Below are positions 39,201 to 45,074 of a DNA stretch of 64,000 nt, piece by piece (the stretch's first letter is position 1; every line of letters begins with the position of its first letter). This stretch comes from Nipponacmea schrenckii. Taxonomy: Eukaryota; Mollusca; Gastropoda; Lottiidae. The position numbers were made by a program, and so were the translations under genes. Below the pieces are notes generated by a model. That model was not told the origin of the DNA. It made no database searches and worked only from the letters and a program-made list of their open reading frames with translations. The DNA is taken from NCBI GenBank assembly GCA_030562195.1, contig JAUJPP010000003.1, positions 14,353,398 through 14,417,397 on the forward strand, given 5' to 3'.

Positions 39201-42028
39201 TGCACAGTTTCAATATACATGTATTCTACCTTGAATTAGAAGATAGTGTTTTTGGTAATGTTGTTAATCATCCCTATTTATTTATTGATCTCAACTGTAC
39301 AATACATTCAATATGATAATACTTCTTGATTTTTTGGCTATAGAATCTAAAAGTTAAGGTTGGAAAAGGGTTTGGTATTGGCAAAATACAGCCAGTATTA
39401 AAACACATATATATTATGTTTTAGATAATTGTGATAATTATTGTGATATACATGGACAGTGTAATTATGATAATAATGGTCATTCATTCTGTACTTGTCA
39501 AGATGGTTACCAAGGTGACAGATGTGATCAAGAAGAAGGTAAATAAAAAGATTTTCTTCTCAAATTGACTATTCTGTATGTAAATCCAAATTCCTTTTTT
39601 TCCATTTCATTTGAACAACTTTATCATTTATTTTTATCCTTTGAGTCTTTTCAGAAGTAATGATTTCGTTCCAATATATAGAAAATGGCCTAGGAAGTCT
39701 TTCTATTGAACTGTAATCGAGACCTGTATATCTAATATTTTATTGTAGAAGGTGGAAGTGGAGCTATAATTGGTGGTGTAACTGGTACTGCAGTAGCCAT
39801 AGCAATAATAACAGTTATTATCATTGTTCTCTTCTCAAGGTATGTATTTTTTTTATACTTCAAACCATGACTTATCTCTAGTAAAATCTGGCTGTGAAAT
39901 TTTGTCTTACGCAGAATTGGCTTTTAAGACACCCAATCTACTGGAAGATGACATTTTTAACTAGCAACTAATTGAGTTAAACCACTGTTCATGTCCATTA
40001 TCAAAATTATATTATTTATGGATTTTTATTGTACTTTCAATTTCCTTTTGTTTGATCAAAGTCAATTAATGTGTTTCAGTATTTTCATTTTGTTATTGTG
40101 ATTCTATACTTGATTCTAGGAGAAAGACAAAATCAAATGAGTTTCAATCAAATGAAAGAATTTATCGCAATAAACAACCATCTTTAGTAGCCTTTCAAAA
40201 TGGTGCGTATGAAGTCCTTGATGCTGATAGTGTTTCAGACTTCTTTATGGAGAGTTTAAATGCTAACAGATGGAGTCGAAGTGTATATTCCCGGGTGAAT
40301 GAGGTATCAGAAGTAACACATATGTAAAGCAGTAGATAATTTAACCTAGTTTTAGTGCATTAACAGTTAACAGGATCTAATATTAATCAGTTGTTAACCC
40401 TTTAGATATTGTAACCAGTTGGAATATTGATATAACCAGATCTTGCCATTCATAACATGTATTTGACCTAAATACCTGTTATATTTATATAAACACACTA
40501 CAATTAGAATTCATTTCAAAATTTACCATTCAAAATATTTTTTTAATTTAATTTTTTATTCAAAATAACTATTGAATGCATGAGATTACAACAATTACAG
40601 TCCAAATGAATTCTAATGATTACACTGCACGATTTTACACTTAGCTAGTATTGTATATTTACCTTTTCTAGATATTAACATTTGCCCCAGTACCTGTCCA
40701 GGAACATGTACTTCAAATAGAGCTAAAACTACTAACTCAAAACTTTATTTTTCTGAATACATATGCAGAGAATCAACAATCTTTATATGTTTACCCTACT
40801 TTATACTAAGATGCATAAGGATTTAATGTTAAATGGGGGTTCATGCCAATTCATATTTGAAGTCTAGTATGGAAACATTGAAACATGCATGTTACTGCTA
40901 GATAACTGTGTTGTTTACTTCATACTGACTGTTTATGAATTTCCTATGGAATCATGAAATGCTCTATAATTTGAATAATCAAGTTATGTCAAAGTATGTT
41001 TTTGATGAATACATCTATTGGTATGATTTATTTTCTTAAAACCTACCTCATATTATTGTTAGCCGTCCAATGATTGCTGATATATTTTGTGCCTAATCAG
41101 ATAACATGCATGGTAGCATGATAACACTTAGATTCTTGCCACTAATTTATGCATTTCATCACCTTTGGTTTCATACCAGTCTAATTAAAATTAGACCCAA
41201 CTTTTTGTTTAGTCTTTTGTTTTTTTTTAAATTTAGTCACTACAGTTAGGGTCACATAACTTGCCTCTTCATTCATCACTCCCAATAACCTTTTGACCTA
41301 ATCTGTTGACCTTTGCTCAAATTCCACCACTCTCTCACAAAATCCTGGCACTGGAGATGCTGAAACTGTAATGGGTTGAGCAGGGGTATGGTTAATAGGT
41401 TATTGGGACAATGTGTTCAAGGGGGTCTCTTTAGACCCTAACTGAGGTTGCTTCATCAAAAATAAAAAGCTAATAAAAAAAACTGAAACAAAAGTTCATG
41501 CATATTATTCCAGCCATATTTCAGAATGATTAATATACCTATATTATTATGTTATATTTCTCTTGTTGATTTTTATTGTTAATAAAAATTTCTCTTTGAT
41601 GATTAGTTTTCTTTTTGGAAGAATTTGTTAATTTGCACTTTATCATATGATGACTCTCACAGACTCAATATGTTAGGTGTTTGTAGAGTCTACAGTGTAG
41701 ACATTCTACAACATAAATAATTTAGCTACAAAGAGACATATAGTGATGGAGTAAGCTATTTTCAAATATGGTACATGTAGATCCTGCACTGTCTTGATGA
41801 ATCTCTAATATTGAATTTTTATTAAAAGTCTTGGTTAAAAATCTTTATATTATATTTTTTATTATTTTAATTTAGAATATGGATAATTTTAGTTGGTCAG
41901 ATGAAATAGAACTTGAAACAACATTTACTACCAATATGGATGCAGATCATTTTGAGCCAATAGAAGATTATTTTACATCTGATGAATCTTCCATTACCAG
42001 ACCACACAGTTACAGTTCATTTTTCTAA
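96..42028 (+). CDS. Giant SVEP1/polydom-like multidomain membrane protein (3' part, 62 exons)
   Basis: One continuous spliced gene, open at the 5' side, ending with a TAA at 42026-42028. I joined 62 exons by GT/AG borders and reading phase; most are phase 1-1, as usual for shuffled extracellular modules. The summed coding length is divisible by three once one extra base in exon 20 is removed, which supports the chain. About 3,930 residues lie in the window. Domain order: CUB x3, sushi x4, EGF x2, sushi x3.5, X, Ser/Thr stalk, X x3, HYR x2, sushi, X, GCC2/GCC3 x3, EGF x14, pentraxin-like, HYR, sushi, X, GCC2/GCC3 x4, EGF x2, transmembrane helix, cytoplasmic tail. HYR, sushi, GCC2/GCC3, EGF and pentraxin together recall SVEP1/polydom, a secreted adhesion protein. 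The membrane anchor, CUBs and mucin-like stalk differ from it. A cell-surface adhesion or recognition role is inferred. The signal peptide and start lie outside the window. Confidence 0.85.
2424..2658. repeat. Foldback element in a CUB3 intron
   Basis: A left arm with CATATGTACGGT and a right arm with ACTGTACATATG face each other. Between them lie T-rich and A-rich complementary stretches, so the segment could form a long AT hairpin. This looks like a small non-autonomous DNA element or a decayed foldback. No coding potential is visible. Confidence 0.45.
3544..5283 (+). CDS. Four sushi (CCP) domains (exons 7-10)
   Basis: Exons 3544-3714, 4034-4204, 4480-4653 and 5107-5283, each one sushi module bounded by phase-1 introns and 171-177 nt long. 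Each has the four-cysteine pattern: an early C, a Y.C mid-domain, then C, the conserved W and a closing P.C (for example [18 protein letters not shown]). The fourth module (HCPIIKG to PSC) lacks the usual tryptophan before the last cysteine. Sushi modules are extracellular beta-domains of complement regulators and adhesion proteins. The module sequences are clearly diverged, so recent duplication is not indicated. Confidence 0.92.
5564..6152 (+). CDS. Two calcium-binding EGF domains (exons 11-12)
   Basis: Exons 5564-5695 and 5991-6152, both phase 1-1. Both start with the calcium-binding motif DINEC. The first reads [18 protein letters not shown] and later [10 protein letters not shown]. The second reads [16 protein letters not shown] and later GGYYCSCNS, ending with a longer tail and HTCI. 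The DINEC start plus the aromatic-rich YxCxC segment is typical of cbEGF modules. Placement between two sushi runs matches the mosaic pattern of the rest of the protein. Confidence 0.88.
6533..9030 (+). CDS. Sushi domains 5-7 and a half sushi (exons 13-16)
   Basis: Exons 6533-6721, 7886-8092, 8396-8569 and 8911-9030. The first three have four-cysteine sushi signatures ([31 protein letters not shown], with VQYHC or FNCYC mid-domain). Exon 14 contains an unusual insert ([15 protein letters not shown]) with an extra cysteine. Exon 16 ([12 protein letters not shown] to [10 protein letters not shown]) ends after the second cysteine, and no exon for the second half is visible before 9651, so this module is either truncated or shares the following PSPVQC. 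Its donor (gttggt) is weaker than most. A large acceptor-bearing tandem array fills the intron before exon 14. Confidence 0.82.
6791..7885 (+). repeat. 74-bp tandem array carrying a splice acceptor and the start of exon 14
   Basis: About fifteen head-to-tail units, mostly 74 bp apart (also 71, 76 and 80), each containing ttttgattacag, CTAGTAAC and about 45 bases matching the start of the real sushi exon at 7886. Units begin at about 6791, 6871, 6945, 7019, 7093, 7167, 7241, a shortened one near 7305, then 7370, 7444, 7520, 7594, 7668, 7744 and 7815. Most have lost two bases (AACAGTTCAAC instead of AACTGTGTTAAAC), which shifts the frame into a stop. Copies nearest the real exon keep the full 76-bp-type sequence. 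The array therefore consists of amplified intron end plus exon start. Confidence 0.93.
9311..9604. mobile_element. MITE, family of the 34583-35056 element
   Basis: Left end TTAAAGGGATAATAGGTC and right end GACCTATTATCTTAG are inverted. The interior (aaaattttagttctcaa, then aacttacctgg) matches the copy at 34583, though decayed. It lies in the intron between exons 16 and 17. A third, more degraded copy of the interior is visible at about 15840-15960. Confidence 0.7.
9651..10344 (+). CDS. Domain X1, two-exon cysteine-bearing unit (exons 17-18)
   Basis: Exons 9651-9904 (phase 1-0) and 10074-10344 (phase 0-1). The first half has a strand-like stretch ([11 protein letters not shown]), a cysteine, a helix-like stretch ([17 protein letters not shown]), a second cysteine, then [11 protein letters not shown]. 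The second half starts with a hydrophobic strand ([12 protein letters not shown]), then cysteines and a W.C closing segment ([11 protein letters not shown]). The same layout recurs in exons 20-24, 30-31 and 53-54, always with a phase-0 or phase-2 intron in the middle. I do not recognise a named family. In SVEP1 there is, to my knowledge, an unannotated stretch between the sushi and GCC2/GCC3 regions that could correspond. Confidence 0.7.
10462..11442 (+). CDS. Mucin-like Ser/Thr-rich stalk (exon 19)
   Basis: A single 981-nt exon, phase 1-1, encoding 327 residues dominated by Ser and Thr with scattered Pro, Gly, Asp and Glu, and lacking cysteine after the first few residues (GCIERF). Typical stretches are [25 protein letters not shown] and [12 protein letters not shown]. 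Such regions are heavily O-glycosylated and form extended spacers. Acidic residues spaced through it ([13 protein letters not shown]) make it weakly repetitive. It is the largest exon of the gene and separates X1 from X2-X4. Confidence 0.9.
11597..17912 (+). CDS. Domains X2, X3 and X4 (exons 20-24), with a frameshift in exon 20
   Basis: Exons 11597-11803, 14064-14579, 14855-15125, 15467-15678 and 17657-17912. Exon 21 carries the second half of X2 fused to the first half of X3, so the normal mid-domain arrangement is offset by one exon. Each first half shows strand, C, helix, C, strand. Examples are [12 protein letters not shown] to [25 protein letters not shown] to SKDCND, and [14 protein letters not shown] to QLCQSHS. 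Second halves open with [17 protein letters not shown] and VTVKFPIVL. In exon 20 the expected frame meets a TGA at 11752, while the next frame continues [14 protein letters not shown] to a good donor at 11804, matching exon 23 ([16 protein letters not shown]). One extra base explains this. Confidence 0.72.
12250..13697 (+). mobile_element. Pearl-like repeat element, core type B (intron 20)
   Basis: Tandem, diverged core units of roughly 170 bp (sharing ttgcccttgacttagtaaaa, agctacaattttcaatgg and gatgaaacttggtgtgagca) fill this stretch; one pair is nearly identical. The right end is the family terminus TGCTGCCAGTGGGCGTAT followed by the small hairpin CTGGCAAG at 13651-13697. The left end (ATACACTCACATG near 12258) is a degraded form of ATACGCCCACATG seen in other copies. 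It occupies most of the 2.3 kb intron between exons 20 and 21; the remaining sequence shows nothing recognisable. Confidence 0.75.
15679..17656 (+). other. Intron of 2 kb between the X4 halves
   Basis: AT-rich intron. It contains a degraded copy of the 9311/34583 MITE interior around 15840-15960 (aaaattttaattcttaaac, then acttacccggt). Beyond that I see no gene, tandem repeat or recognisable element. Confidence 0.6.
18050..18395 (-). mobile_element. tRNA-derived SINE, inverted copy
   Basis: Read on the - strand it has a tRNA-like head near 18340-18395 (gttcgaatgcaactgag and a B-box-like GTTCGA), a middle with tgtcagtgatgcagttt, a region with cagctgtcctggca and ctcattgcac, then gcagaagagtagga and a tail of atttcatttcatg. 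The middle and tail match the + strand copy at 20408-20668, and the middle matches 36350-36520. Confidence 0.7.
18505..18591 (+). CDS. Small exon 25 with a furin-like site
   Basis: An 87-nt exon, phase 1-1, encoding [15 protein letters not shown] then [16 protein letters not shown] before S fits the proprotein convertase consensus R-X-K/R-R. The second part (YWNSSVPQC) looks like the last strand of a sushi module, with its W and P.C, completing the C-rich end of exon 24. It joins X4 to the HYR pair. The exon is short, but phase and borders are good. Confidence 0.72.
18828..20158 (+). CDS. Two HYR domains (exons 26-28)
   Basis: Exons 18828-19006, 19275-19350 and 19904-20158. HYR1 is split by a phase-0 intron and ends with the family motif [20 protein letters not shown]2 lies in one exon; it begins [12 protein letters not shown], matching the HYR opening PP.v.CP, and ends with a diverged version of the closing motif ([12 protein letters not shown] class, with A.VFDN and a cysteine). 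HYR modules are immunoglobulin-like and occur beside sushi domains in SVEP1 and related proteins, as here with the sushi exon at 20692. Confidence 0.88.
20408..20668 (+). mobile_element. tRNA-derived SINE ending about 25 bp before a splice acceptor
   Basis: The head (ggcacggtgatttagtaagt, then ttgcttgctcgctaac) is tRNA-like. The body holds tgctgtcctggcagaat and ctcattgcaccctgcagaag, and the tail is cattcatttcattttattt. It matches the inverted copy at 18050-18395. The SINE tail supplies T-rich sequence just upstream of the acceptor of exon 29 (AG at 20690-20691). Confidence 0.72.
20692..20898 (+). CDS. Sushi domain (exon 29)
   Basis: One phase 1-1 exon of 207 nt. It opens [14 protein letters not shown], has [14 protein letters not shown] mid-domain and ends [14 protein letters not shown]. 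It contains two extra cysteines (ACSG and CNVRC), giving a six-cysteine variant of the sushi pattern. Its position between HYR2 and domain X5 mirrors exon 52, which sits between HYR3 and X6. Confidence 0.85.
21166..22411 (+). CDS. Domain X5 (exons 30-31)
   Basis: Exons 21166-21359 (phase 1-0) and 22195-22411 (phase 0-1). First half: [47 protein letters not shown]. Second half: [28 protein letters not shown], then DKCPDGHIF and NYC. The helix between the two cysteines of the first half and the strand at each exon start follow the X pattern. It runs straight into GCC2/GCC3 repeats, as X6 does. The intron holds a 150-bp fragment of pearl-like core (21810-21965). The acceptor at 22194 (tttaag) is weak, so the exact start of exon 31 is less sure. 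Confidence 0.72.
21810..21965 (+). repeat. Isolated pearl-like core fragment, type B
   Basis: Contains atggattttaatgaaacttg, agttattgcccttgacttag and related phrases found in the core units of the 12250, 53325 and 59667 elements, but without the terminal sequences. It is a solo remnant inside the X5 intron. Confidence 0.65.
22571..23080 (+). repeat. 20-bp minisatellite before exon 32
   Basis: About 25 copies of a 20-bp unit, consensus gccactggtaatttgattta. They are near-identical from 22861 on and more varied at the left. There are no unique spacers. The array stops 45 bp before the exon at 23126. Each unit contains tttag followed by cc, an acceptor-like dinucleotide context, but it is not a copy of the exon start. 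Confidence 0.95.
23126..26610 (+). CDS. Three GCC2/GCC3 (ephrin-receptor-like) repeats (exons 32-34)
   Basis: Exons 23126-23287, 23531-23692 and 26449-26610, each exactly 162 nt and phase 1-1. Each has the pattern G.Y....C..C..G.YQ......C..CP..TT....GS.....C, for example [40 protein letters not shown] and [18 protein letters not shown]. This module type is characteristic of SVEP1 and related receptors. The large intron between exons 33 and 34 is filled mainly by a pearl-like element. Confidence 0.9.
23945..25980 (+). mobile_element. Pearl-like element, core type A, full length
   Basis: Left end ATACGCCCACATGAAATGG, then a (CCGT)n microsatellite at about 23990-24040, then roughly ten tandem core units of about 170 bp (sharing gtaaacactct, ttcttgac, gatgaaacttgg, aaggatgaaccctattgaaa and attgcccttgttcttgaaaa), and a right end with CTGCCAGTGGGCGTAT and a CTTGCC/GGCAAG hairpin. 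The ends ATACGCCCAC and GTGGGCGTAT are inverted repeats. Bivalve pearl elements are described as having tandem cores and an ACRG microsatellite, which fits CCGT on the other strand. Short - strand reading frames here are by-products of the repeat. Confidence 0.85.
26904..32623 (+). CDS. Fourteen tandem EGF domains (exons 35-46)
   Basis: Exons 26904-26999, 27310-27414, 27907-28033, 28299-28402, 28669-28782, 29004-29113, 29482-29599, 30422-30550, 31058-31185, 31455-31648, 31926-32050 and 32366-32623. The run has fourteen EGF modules, most starting with a calcium-binding motif such as NIDDC or EIDEC and closing C.C..G..G..C. Several have the O-fucose consensus between cysteines 2 and 3 (CLNNGTC, CKNGGSC). 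The run resembles Notch-type and SVEP1 EGF arrays. The fifth module ([14 protein letters not shown]) has two extra cysteines. For the exon 38/39 junction I chose the donor at 28403 and acceptor at 28668, which gives a canonical CDCSVGFHGRYC; the stronger-looking donor at 28396 would insert one residue. Confidence 0.9.
29690..30421 (+). repeat. 48-bp tandem array carrying a splice acceptor and EGF exon start
   Basis: About fourteen units, nearly all exactly 48 bp apart, each with gatttattctag, GTTTTACT and AGTAAGAACAGTGATATC. The real exon 42 begins at 30422 with the same bases (FTGKNCDI). Unit acceptors lie at about 29739, 29799, 29849, 29897, 29945, 29993, 30041, 30089, 30137, 30182, 30230, 30278, 30326 and 30374. 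The GTAAGA within each unit also looks like a donor. A decoy exon starting at most units would hit TGA after about a dozen codons. Units next to the real exon are the most uniform, so this end is the youngest. Confidence 0.94.
32981..34164 (+). CDS. Pentraxin-like (concanavalin/LamG-type) domain (exons 47-49)
   Basis: Exons 32981-33143, 33412-33609 and 33890-34164, with two internal phase-2 introns. The reading has [12 protein letters not shown] near the start, then [22 protein letters not shown], then [20 protein letters not shown] and [10 protein letters not shown]. The W.H.C segment and LGQ.QD......F.GEI.Q.N.Y are hallmarks of pentraxin-type lectin folds. The exon ends with a short cysteine tail ([10 protein letters not shown]), a partial EGF-like end. 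A pentraxin domain directly after an EGF run is the SVEP1 order. Confidence 0.9.
34389..35842 (+). CDS. Third HYR domain and sushi (exons 50-52)
   Basis: Exons 34389-34532 and 35305-35400 form HYR3: [12 protein letters not shown] at the start, [11 protein letters not shown] in the middle and [19 protein letters not shown] at the end. Exon 35639-35842 is a sushi module with [37 protein letters not shown] and PPC; like exon 29 it carries extra cysteines. The HYR-sushi pair repeats the layout of exons 26-29. Confidence 0.88.
34583..35056. mobile_element. MITE with perfect 25-bp terminal inverted repeats
   Basis: The left end begins TTTAAAGGGATAATAGG and the right end closes with CCTATTATCCCTTTAAA; over 25 bases each is the exact reverse complement of the other. 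The 474-bp interior has no coding frame. The palindromic TTTAAA at both borders hides the true target duplication (TTAA, TTTAAA or a 3-bp type are all possible). It sits in the intron inside HYR3. Older relatives lie at 9311-9604 and about 15840. Confidence 0.9.
36065..36720 (+). CDS. Domain X6 with a furin-like site (exons 53-54)
   Basis: Exons 36065-36323 (phase 1-2) and 36539-36720 (phase 2-1). First half: [20 protein letters not shown], a long helix, then [18 protein letters not shown], and RVKR before [13 protein letters not shown]. Second half: [31 protein letters not shown] and GTHWKC. The cysteine-helix-cysteine-strand order matches X1-X5, although the mid-domain intron is phase 2 here. 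RVKR-S is a good proprotein convertase site. Like X5, it leads directly into GCC2/GCC3 repeats. Confidence 0.75.
36350..36520 (+). mobile_element. tRNA-derived SINE fragment near exon 54
   Basis: The head gagctgtggtagctcagtga and ccagggttcgatac carry A-box-like and B-box-like sequences of a tRNA promoter. The following tgtgtcagtgatgcaggttg matches the inverted SINE at 18050-18395. It is not a functional tRNA: no acceptor stem closes it. The fragment ends within about 20 bp of the acceptor at 36538. Confidence 0.65.
36864..39538 (+). CDS. Four GCC2/GCC3 repeats and two EGF domains (exons 55-59)
   Basis: Exons 36864-37019, 37558-37719, 38111-38272, 38800-39093 and 39425-39538. Exons 55-57 each encode one GCC2/GCC3 repeat ([60 protein letters not shown]). 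Exon 58 fuses a fourth repeat ([17 protein letters not shown]) to an EGF-like unit ([16 protein letters not shown] to SVC). Exon 59 is a last EGF ([14 protein letters not shown] to DRC) next to the membrane. Spacing is as regular as in exons 32-34, though the sequences are diverged. Confidence 0.9.
37333..37470. repeat. Short foldback element (intron 55)
   Basis: GATTTGATTGGATTGTA and CAGCAAATCAGAG on the left are mirrored on the right by CTCTGATTTGCTG and TACAATCCAATCAAAT, with about 60 bp between the arms. The arms are imperfect and about 45 bp long. It looks like a small non-autonomous inverted-repeat element. Confidence 0.7.
39749..42028 (+). CDS. Transmembrane helix and cytoplasmic tail (exons 60-62)
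   Basis: Exon 39749-39839 encodes [11 protein letters not shown] then a hydrophobic run ([14 protein letters not shown]), followed at the next exon by the basic stop-transfer RRKTKSNE. Exon 61 starts at 40120. It can splice at GAG 40303 (donor gtatca) to the last exon 41876-42028, whose frame stays open to a TAA at 42026. The tail is then about 110 residues, acidic, with tyrosines (GAYEV, YSRV, SYSSFF). If the donor is not used, exon 61 reads VSEVTHM and stops at 40325-40327. Both ends are plausible; I prefer the spliced form because phase and coding quality agree. The 3' UTR limits are not clear. Confidence 0.78.
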
Positions 42029-44540
42029 CAATGTGTCTTGTGTTCTGTGTAGCTCTGTCAGTTACTCTGTAGCTCTGTGTAATAAGAGTGCTCTTAGTTT
42101 GTGCTGGTTTACAATATGAATCCTTAGTTGAAGGTGGACATATTTTTTCATTAATAATCTTGTTTCTACTTGGTCAAAAAGCAGGCATTAAACTAGCTTT
42201 TCTATGTTTCCTCTTATTAAATTGCCAAACCATTACGGTTCGGGAACCGAAAACCTCCCTTTTTCGTTTGACAATTTATCAGGGGGCCAAATGAAAGCTA
42301 GCTTTAAAGCCGGCTTTTTTGTTGGACGATAGAGAATTCCTAATTTTACGGTCTCACCAGTAACATCGGTAGTCTTGTACATCGTGACCTGTCAATAGTG
42401 TGCCACTTTTTTGATCGAGAATAAAGTAGTTCGGGAACCAGATAAACTCAGTGGAAACACAACATGTTCGGCAATAAGACTGGCTTTAAAACTATTTTAA
42501 CTTCAAATTCTAAGTGGAAACACAGTTATTATTCTAGAAGTAGATAGATGTTAGTTGATAAGCAGCTATGAACTAACATCCACAAAAGAAATACTCATGT
42601 GATAAAGTTCTCAAATGCTCTTGATGGTATTCAGACGTCTATGGAATATTACAGTCATATCTGAAAATATGATTATTTGTTTATTCAAGTTATAAACCTT
42701 CCAAGAGCAAAGAATCAAATCTATAATCTATATATTTTTAGATAGTTTATAATGGTTGTTTGTAAATTAGTTTGTCTCATATAATTTAAAGTATTATCTT
42801 GTATATTATTATATTTAGATGTTTATTATGATTTAAAAGTGCTAGAAAATACCCAAAGTTTCATGTGTAAAAAGTGTTGAATTGTAATTAGTGTTACACA
42901 TTCATTTTTCTGTAAACATCACATTACTAGACTGTACACATTATATCTATAGATATCAACTTCATATCACTAGGCATTCAGTGTTTACTGAAAAATCACA
43001 CATATCATTATCTCTTGTTTATATAATCACATCTCAAAATCACATGATTAGATGTGATGTAAACATAATAATGTGCAATTTTTAGGCTTGATTGTATAAT
43101 GGCCATCTTATCAAAAATATAGCTGGTTAAATCTACTTAAAATGTTTTTATTCAAAACAGTATTAGGTATATAGGGTAAATCTGTTATTTTTTCATTGCA
43201 TTTTCCTATTTTTGTGTTCTATATGCTTATTCCTAAATAATGTATTGTATGTGACATTTAGATACATTGTATGTATCTATTTTTATACATTACACGGTTA
43301 TGGTTATTTTTCAAGCCCATTTAAAAAATTAAAAGTTTTTTTAACTAACATAATACTAAAATACTATTTATAGAATGTAATATAAGTTATGTAAATAGAT
43401 TATCGACATATATAATGCTCAACATTAAGATAAAGGTAATTAGATTGTATATACATTCCAATACCAGTGTTGGTTATTAGGTTTTGTTAAGGTCATGAGT
43501 TTTAACTTTAGAAAACGTGTCCAACACTTTCCTATAGAAGCACTGGCTTAGAGTAATAATAGTTATAATTTCTGTAATGATACCCCTTCAAGCCAGGTTA
43601 CATACCAGGTCAGTTCAATAGATATTAGGTTGTAATACCAAGGTTAAGAATTTGGAATTTGAAAATAAGAACATGGATTACAATAAATATTATGAAGGGT
43701 AATAGTATTATAAATAAGGATAAGTATGTAACTTGTAATGACTGTATATATATTTGTTAATATTTTGATAGATTTATTGTTTGTTATGAAATTTGGTGCC
43801 ATAAAGCGCAATCACACTGCCATTGATAGAACAGAACCCTCTGCCATTGGTAGACTACTGACTTTGGAATGAGTGAACTAGTATCCAATCTTATAGATTA
43901 CTATTTGGTAAATTGTTTTTGTTGCCTGTTTTCTGATATTTCGAGTCTCCATTGTAAGATAAGAAGTTTTCAACTCAAAGGTTTGTTGATCAAATATTCA
44001 ACTGTCTGATAGTCTAAAAAATTGCATAAGGAACTCCAACAAAGGTTCCCTGATGTATTTTTTTTTTAAAAATAAGTTAATGCTTTTAAGCCTAACAAGA
44101 ATTTGAGGGATATTCTAGAAATTTTAATGATCATCATTATTCCTTGTAAATTGAATTTTTCACCTTGGCCTGAGCTAACAAGCACGCACACCAAATTAGA
44201 GCACTAGTACAGCCTCTTGCTGTGACTATAATTTTATATTTTTTAATAAAAAATATATTTTTCGATTGGTTGCTCCCATAGGAAAAAAAAAACTTGCACA
44301 CTACAGGACTCACCCCTCTTTCAATAATGTCTCTCTCATTAGATTGATGGCAGTGTGAATTTTGCTGAAGAAAACATATCTTAGTATGATATATATTTTG
44401 TTTGATGAAGTGATTGTAATATATACAGTATTTGTATATGGTTTATTAAAATATTTTTTAATTCGATTGTATTATCACCGATTTCCATCTAGTTGAATTT
44501 GGTATAAGAGTTACATAACACTTGTCTCAGGGTTGACATT
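42029..44540 (+). other. 3' UTR and intergenic sequence after the giant gene
   Basis: AT-rich, with no reading frame of coding quality. It contains the MITE at 42153-42529. Several AATAAA-type signals exist, so the cleavage site cannot be fixed from sequence alone. Nothing else is recognised. Confidence 0.5.
42153..42529. mobile_element. MITE with GTGTTTCCACTT-type ends (copy 1)
   Basis: The left end (cttgtttctacttggtcaaa) is degraded; the right end AAGTGGAAACACAGTTAT is intact. The interior shares aaattgccaaaccattacgg, tgaaagctagctttaaagc and gacctgtcaatagtgtgcca with the copy at 54816-55224, which supports one dispersed family. Confidence 0.8.
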
Positions 44541-44542
44541 GC

Positions 44543-45074
44543 AACCTACTATCATCTATACTCACCATTCTGTATCTACTATCATATATAGTCACTATAC
44601 TCTACCCTACTTCATCTATAGTCACTATACTCTACCCTACTATCATCTATACTCACCATTCTGTAGCTACTATCATATATAGTCACTATACTCTATCCTA
44701 CTACATCTATAGTCACTATACTCTACCACTACTATCATCTATAGTCACTATACTTTTTCTACTATTATCTATAGTCACTATTCTCTATCTACTATCATCT
44801 ATAGTCAGTACTCTACCCTACTATCATCTATAGTCACTATACTCTACCACTACTATCATCTATAGTCACTATACTCTACCCTACTATCATCTATACTCAC
44901 CATTCTGTATCTACTATCATATATAGTCACTATACTCTACCCTACTTCATCTATAGTCACTATACTCTACCACTACTATCATCTATAGTCACTATACTTT
45001 TTCTACTATTATCTATAGTCACTATTCTCTATCTACTATCATCTATAGTCACTATACTCTACCCTACTATTATC
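44543..45074 (+). repeat. Minisatellite of about 30-bp units
   Basis: Repeats of catctatagtcactatactc with ctaccctactat linkers and variants (ctcaccattctgtatctact), about seventeen units. A block near 44543-44760 recurs near 44880-45000, so higher-order duplication is present. The array runs directly into the CCGT stretch of the next pearl-like element. Confidence 0.9.
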
